Part shown: piece by piece, positions 59,986 through 64,000 of the stretch | Layout: each line of letters starts with the position of its first letter | Position numbering within the stretch: position 1 is the first letter of the stretch | NCBI RefSeq assembly: GCF_014280935.1 | Contig: NZ_JACLZI010000024.1 | Coordinates: 1 to 64,000, forward strand | Length of the DNA: 64,000 nt | Source of the DNA: Aquibacillus kalidii | GTDB taxonomy: Bacteria; Bacillota; Bacilli; Bacillales; Amphibacillaceae | Direction of reading: 5' to 3' | Translations under genes and position numbers: made by a program | The notes under the pieces: model-generated | Told to the model about the DNA's origin: nothing | What the model saw: only the letters and a program-made list of their open reading frames with translations | The model's database searches: none

Positions 59986-60080
59986 TTATGTCCACCTCTT
60001 TTTTGTTTTGACTTTCCTACTCTTTTCTTATTACTATAAGATTATGATCAAAATTAGGTTGGCTAAAGGGGAATGGAATA

Positions 60081-61016
60081 TTGAATAAAAGTCTCTTTAC
60101 CTTTTTATTTTTAGGTATAACTATTGTAATTTTGTCCATAACAACAATTGTTTATGCAAGCGAGGCTATAATCAACGTAAATAATTTAAATGTTAGAAAT
60201 GGTCCAGGAACCGAATTTGATACTATTTCACAAGTGAATCAAGAAGACTACTTCCAAGTATTAAGGGTGCAAGGTGATTGGGTGGAAATTGAACTTGATA
60301 ATAGTACAACTGGATGGATCGCTAAACAATTTGTTACATTGGAGGAAGCTAAAGAGGAAGAGGATCAATTGAATACCATAAAGGACGAAGAACCAGTTAA
60401 AAATGATTCAAGTGGAGCAACCAATCAAGAAGCTCTTCAGAATGATTTAACCTTAGATTTAAGACACGACAATAATGGGGTTAAAAGCAAAGTTATCGTT
60501 ATTGATCCTGGACATGGCGGTAGAGATGTTGGAGCTATTGGAATTAGTGGTAGTTTTGAGAAGGATCATACGTTAAAAACTGCTTTAGTATTAAAAAGTT
60601 ATTTAGAGTTGTTGGGTGCAGAAGTCATTTTAACTAGGGATAGTGATCAATATTTATCGCTAAGTGGACGAGCAAGTGTAGCAAACAACAAAATGGCAGA
60701 CTTGTTTATAAGTATTCATTACAACAGTACACCACAATATCCAACAGCTAGTGGTGTGAGTACTTACTATTATTCTGAAAGAGACAAGCTACTAGCTGAA
60801 ACAATCCAACAAGAAATACTAGTTTCAACTAGTATGGAGGATCGAGGAATTCACCAAGAAAGTTATCAAGTAACCAGAATGAATCATCGACCATCCTTAT
60901 TATTAGAATTAGGATTCCTTTCAAATCCTGAGCAAGAAGAAAATATACAATCTAATGTGTTTCAAAGCAAATTGGCCCAAGGAATTATATCTGGGATAGA
61001 ACATTATTTTCGTTAA
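60081..61016 (+). CDS. N-acetylmuramoyl-L-alanine amidase with SH3 domain (YrvJ-like)
   Basis: Secreted wall hydrolase. Signal peptide at residues 1-27 (cut near VYASEA), one bacterial SH3 domain (about 28-92, INVNNLNVRNGPGTEFD), a charged linker and a zinc amidase_3 domain with DPGHGGRDVGA (near 141), FISIHYN (near 212) and the catalytic Glu in LLELGFLSNPEQE (near 275). Relatives such as B. subtilis YrvJ carry several SH3 copies; here there is one. TTG start with AAAGGGG. Confidence 0.93.
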   Translation: MNKSLFTFLFLGITIVILSITTIVYASEAIINVNNLNVRNGPGTEFDTISQVNQEDYFQVLRVQGDWVEIELDNSTTGWIAKQFVTLEEAKEEEDQLNTIKDEEPVKNDSSGATNQEALQNDLTLDLRHDNNGVKSKVIVIDPGHGGRDVGAIGISGSFEKDHTLKTALVLKSYLELLGAEVILTRDSDQYLSLSGRASVANNKMADLFISIHYNSTPQYPTASGVSTYYYSERDKLLAETIQQEILVSTSMEDRGIHQESYQVTRMNHRPSLLLELGFLSNPEQEENIQSNVFQSKLAQGIISGIEHYFR

Positions 61017-61020
61017 CAAC

Positions 61021-61057
61021 AAAAAGTGTCGAGCATGTAATATACTCGACACTTTTT
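61021..61057. terminator. Bidirectional terminator
   Basis: AAAAAGTGTCGAG / CTCGACACTTTTT with an 11-base loop, between the convergent amidase gene and dtd. Confidence 0.93.
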
Positions 61058-61062
61058 AAATC

Positions 61063-61509
61063 TTATCTATCTTGACTATCAAGAATTAACGTTACAGGTC
61101 CGACATTCGTAAGCTGAACGTCCATCATTTCACCAAATTTACCTGTCTGAACCTCAATCTCTTCCTCTTGTATTAACTCATTAAACGCTTGATATAATTT
61201 AAATGCATGATCGGGTTTAGCCGCATTCATAAAATTTGGCCTTCTACCTTTTCTAGTATCCCCATATAGTGTGAATTGGGAAATGGATAACACACTACCA
61301 CCAACGTCCTTTAAAGAAAGGTTCATCTTTTCTTGTTCATCTTCAAAAACTCTTAAATGAATCAGCTTATTAACAAGATACTTCACATCCTCTTCTGTAT
61401 CCTGGTGGGTTATCCCAACTAGGGTAACTAGACCGTTACTAATTTTCCCCACTATTTCACCATCTACACTGACACTTGCATTTCTTGCTCGTTGTAAAAC
61501 AACTTTCAT
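61063..61509 (-). CDS. dtd: D-aminoacyl-tRNA deacylase
   Basis: Hydrolyses D-amino acids and glycine mischarged on t[12 protein letters not shown] near residue 77 and the C-terminal [11 protein letters not shown] are the two active-site motifs of the DTD family. 148 residues. ATG with AAGGAGAG. Follows rel by 45 bases, an order shared by many Bacillota. Confidence 0.97.
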   Translation of the reverse strand: MKVVLQRARNASVSVDGEIVGKISNGLVTLVGITHQDTEEDVKYLVNKLIHLRVFEDEQEKMNLSLKDVGGSVLSISQFTLYGDTRKGRRPNFMNAAKPDHAFKLYQAFNELIQEEEIEVQTGKFGEMMDVQLTNVGPVTLILDSQDR

Positions 61510-61554
61510 TATTTGCTCTCCTTACAAGAAAGAATTCTAATCGTTCACCATACT

Positions 61555-63759
61555 TTACTGTAGCATTCTTTCAACTGTATAAACATCTTTAATTTGCTTT
61601 AAACGATCCACCATTTTTTTCAGGTGATTTACATTATGAATAAGGATCGTGATATGAATAAGAGCCATTTTATTCCGATCAGATTTACCACTAACAGCAA
61701 TAATATTTGTCTTTGTTTCGTTTACTGCTTGTAAAACATCATTCAAGAGTCCACGTCTATCGTATCCAGATATCTCTAGATCAACATGATAATGCTTTGT
61801 CTGAGTATCAGTGTTTTCCCATTCAACTTGTAAAATTCGGTCCTTTGCTTCATCTGTTTGAATGTTTGGACAATCTAAACGGTGAACCGAAACACCTCTC
61901 CCCTTTGTAATATAACCGACAATTCCATCCCCCGGAACAGGATTACAGCATTTGGATAATCTAACTAAAAGGTTGTCTACACCTTCTACACGTACCCCAG
62001 AATCTCGTTTATGACTAGTTGCAGGTTTTAAAGTATTACTTTTTACGCCTTCAATCGTCTCTTGTAGATTTTGATCCTTTTGTTGCTTTATCCGAATGGA
62101 TTCCGTTAACCTAGTTGCTATTTGTGCAGCGGTAATTCCCTGATAACCAACAGCTGCATACATATCCTCGTCGTTAGCAAAGCTGAATTTCTCCACCACT
62201 TTTTTAATATTGTCTGGTGTAAACACTAATTTAGGGTCGTAGCCTGTTTCTTTTACTTCTTTTTCTACCATTTCCTTGCCTTTCATTACATTCTCATCTC
62301 GTCTTTGTTTCTTAAAGAATTGCTTGATCTTATTTTTAGCTTGAGATGTTTGGGTAATCTTCAACCAATCTTGTGAAGGTCCATAAGAATGTTTAGATGT
62401 CATCACTTCTACGATGTCACCATTTTTCAATTGATAGTCTAATGGCTCCATTTTGCCATTTATTTTGGAACCAATTGTTTGATTCCCTATCTCTGTATGA
62501 ATTTTATAAGCAAAGTCTAATGGAACAGAACCAGCAGGTAACTCAATTACATCCCCTTTAGGTGTAAACACATACACCATGTCTGAAAATAAATCTACCT
62601 TTAGTGATTCCATAAATTCTTCAGCATCATGTGTTTCATTCTGCCACTCAAGAATGTCACGGAACCACGATAAATTTTCTTCAGAGTTCTTTTTATGAGG
62701 ATTAATCTGTTTCCCTTCCTTATAAGCCCAGTGAGCAGCAATCCCAAATTCAGCTATCTCATGCATCTCTTTCGTTCTAATTTGAACCTCTAGAGGTGCC
62801 CCTTTTGGCCCAATAACCGTGGTGTGTAAAGATTGGTAAAGGTTCGGTTTTGGCATGGCTATATAATCCTTAAATCTTCCTGGCATTGGCTTCCAACAAG
62901 TATGAATGATGCCTAACACTGCATAGCAGTCCTTAATGCTATTAACAATAATTCTAACAGCTAATAAATCATAGATTTCATTAAACTGTTTATTTTGAAG
63001 TACCATCTTACGATAAATACTATATAAGTGTTTTGGTCTTCCAGAAAAATCAGCCTTAATATGAACTTCTTCTAACTGATTTTGTACCTCTTGCATCACT
63101 TCATCGATGTAGTTTTCTCTTTCGTTTCGCTTTTGTTTCATTAGATGGACAATTCGATAGTACTGCTGAGGATTAAGATAACGAAGTGCTGTATCCTCCA
63201 ACTCCCACTTAATCGTTGAAATACCAAGACGATGTGCTAGTGGTGAAAAGATTTCCAAGGTTTCATTTGAAATTCTACGTTGTTTTTCTGGCGGTAAATG
63301 TTTGAGCGTCCGCATATTATGAAGGCGATCAGCAAGTTTAATTAAAATCACGCGAATATCTTTTGCCATGGCTATAAACATTTTTCTATGATTTTCAGCT
63401 TGTTGTGCTTCTTTTGATTTATATTTAATTTTACCAAGCTTTGTTACCCCATCAACTAGCATGGCAACTTCACTATTAAATTTTGTAGCAATTTCTTCTA
63501 CAGTTACTGCCGTGTCTTCTACAACATCGTGTAAGAAACCACCAGCAATAGTCTCAGGATCTAATTCTAAATGAACTAGTATACCCGCAACTTGTATCGG
63601 GTGTATGATGTAAGGCTCTCCTGATTTTCGGAATTGACCTTTATGCGCTTCTTCAGCATAATGATAAGCTCGACTAATAAATTCAGTATCCTCTTTTGAT
63701 AAATACTGGGAAGCCTGATTTATAACATCTTCTGCTGTCAAAATTATATCTTTCGACAT
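61555..63759 (-). CDS. rel: Bifunctional (p)ppGpp synthetase/hydrolase Rel
   Basis: Makes and degrades the stringent-response alarmone. Order of domains: HD hydrolase (FLHDVVEDTAVT near residue 74), synthetase (YQSLHTTVIGPKG near 310), TGS (VFTPKGDVIELPAGSVPLDFA near 395), the cysteine-bearing zinc-finger/RIS part (LSKCCNPVPGDGIVGY near 605) and a C-terminal ACT domain. Both catalytic sites look intact, so it is bifunctional. 734 residues. ATG with AAAGGTGA. Confidence 0.97.
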   Translation of the reverse strand: MSKDIILTAEDVINQASQYLSKEDTEFISRAYHYAEEAHKGQFRKSGEPYIIHPIQVAGILVHLELDPETIAGGFLHDVVEDTAVTVEEIATKFNSEVAMLVDGVTKLGKIKYKSKEAQQAENHRKMFIAMAKDIRVILIKLADRLHNMRTLKHLPPEKQRRISNETLEIFSPLAHRLGISTIKWELEDTALRYLNPQQYYRIVHLMKQKRNERENYIDEVMQEVQNQLEEVHIKADFSGRPKHLYSIYRKMVLQNKQFNEIYDLLAVRIIVNSIKDCYAVLGIIHTCWKPMPGRFKDYIAMPKPNLYQSLHTTVIGPKGAPLEVQIRTKEMHEIAEFGIAAHWAYKEGKQINPHKKNSEENLSWFRDILEWQNETHDAEEFMESLKVDLFSDMVYVFTPKGDVIELPAGSVPLDFAYKIHTEIGNQTIGSKINGKMEPLDYQLKNGDIVEVMTSKHSYGPSQDWLKITQTSQAKNKIKQFFKKQRRDENVMKGKEMVEKEVKETGYDPKLVFTPDNIKKVVEKFSFANDEDMYAAVGYQGITAAQIATRLTESIRIKQQKDQNLQETIEGVKSNTLKPATSHKRDSGVRVEGVDNLLVRLSKCCNPVPGDGIVGYITKGRGVSVHRLDCPNIQTDEAKDRILQVEWENTDTQTKHYHVDLEISGYDRRGLLNDVLQAVNETKTNIIAVSGKSDRNKMALIHITILIHNVNHLKKMVDRLKQIKDVYTVERMLQ

Positions 63760-63840
63760 GTGATCACCTTTGTCCCTTTTACTCTGCTCATTTAGAAATG
63801 ATCAGTTTATCTATTTTTATATTATTTACATTAAAATACT

Positions 63841-63869
63841 TATAAATAAATGCTTTCTTCTAGTATCAA
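63841..63869 (-). promoter_or_regulatory. Candidate promoter of rel-dtd
   Basis: TTGATA, 17 bases, TTTATA on the minus strand, about 80 bases before the rel start. Motif-only call in very AT-rich DNA, where chance matches are common. Confidence 0.4.
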
Positions 63870-63960
63870 AAAAATAATAGCAAATGTAAAGTATAAATAA
63901 TTATTAAGTGGATTTTCTTTTAATAAACAAAACTAAAAAATATAAGTATATATAGGAAAC

Positions 63961-63998
63961 AAGGAGTACCCTATTTTATTGTAAACAGAGTACTCCTT
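63961..63998 (-). terminator. Inverted repeat at the window edge
   Basis: AAGGAGTAC / GTACTCCTT with a 20-base spacer. It may end a minus-strand gene lying beyond the window (apt is the usual neighbour of rel). The U-tract is weak. Confidence 0.4.
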
Positions 63999-64000
63999 AT

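Overview
The window is AT-rich chromosomal DNA from a spore-forming member of the Bacillaceae. The nearest gene content and order I recognise is that of the Oceanobacillus/Virgibacillus group; genus level is inference. Evidence for a Bacillales spore-former: SpoIIP, germination protease GPR, intact SigK, Sda, an RsfA-family regulator, complete comE operon, CIRCE-controlled hrcA-grpE-dnaK-dnaJ, T-box controlled synthetase genes, strong AGGAGG-type ribosome binding sites, many TTG/GTG starts. Gene order largely follows the Bacillus subtilis yqe/yqx and yrr/yrv chromosome arm. I see no prophage, transposase, CRISPR array, rRNA or tRNA gene.

Layout. 1-170: GC-rich repeat-like end. 172-9526 (minus): translation-modification and heat-shock block mtaB-rsmE-prmA-dnaJ-dnaK-grpE-hrcA, with promoter and CIRCE in front of hrcA, then hemW. 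9638-14330 (minus): lepA, yqxA, spoIIP, gpr. 14521-16677: rpsT (plus), holA (minus), tiny YqzM (plus). 16755-21103: comEC-comEB-comEA (minus) with divergent comER. 21184-26324 (minus): ribosome-assembly and NAD cluster yqeM-rsfS-yqeK-nadD-yhbY-aroE-yqeH-yqeG. 26325-26881: a region rich in DnaA-box-like sites leading to sda. 27101-32414 (plus): Mrp Na+/H+ antiporter operon with A, C, D, E, F, G but no mrpB. 32613-33593 (plus): sigK and a Tyr/Gly-rich small membrane protein gene. 33640-44909 (mostly minus): yrhC, mtnN, yrrS, pbpI, greA, udk, trmR, mltG, yrzB, ruvX, ireB-like, alaS. 45304-53481 (minus): AI-2E-type permease, zinc-ribbon protein, recD2, TPR protein, mnmA, cysteine desulfurase, cymR, YczE-like membrane protein. 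53787-55891 (plus): rarA and an rsfA-family gene. 56061-64000: 6S RNA, aspS-hisS with T-box, a 57-aa helix-turn-helix gene, amidase, dtd, rel.

How genes work together. Three themes dominate: translation quality (tRNA modification by MtaB, MnmA with its cysteine desulfurase, and TrmR; D-Tyr editing; synthetases under T-box control; ribosome assembly GTPase and RsfS), cell-state control (HrcA/CIRCE, Rel, 6S RNA, Sda, SigK, CymR) and ion homeostasis (Mrp). Several small genes not obvious from length alone are supported: sda, YqzM, and a 57-aa HTH protein whose stop codon lies inside the -35 box of the hisS promoter.

Most of the window is ordinary conserved core. The most unusual points are the missing mrpB, the overlapping Asp/His specifier in the hisS-aspS T-box, a 24-bp tandem repeat in grpE, absence of the trhP-type peptidase genes beside trmR, and two GC-rich repeat-like segments. 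I did not find a convincing wholly new system.
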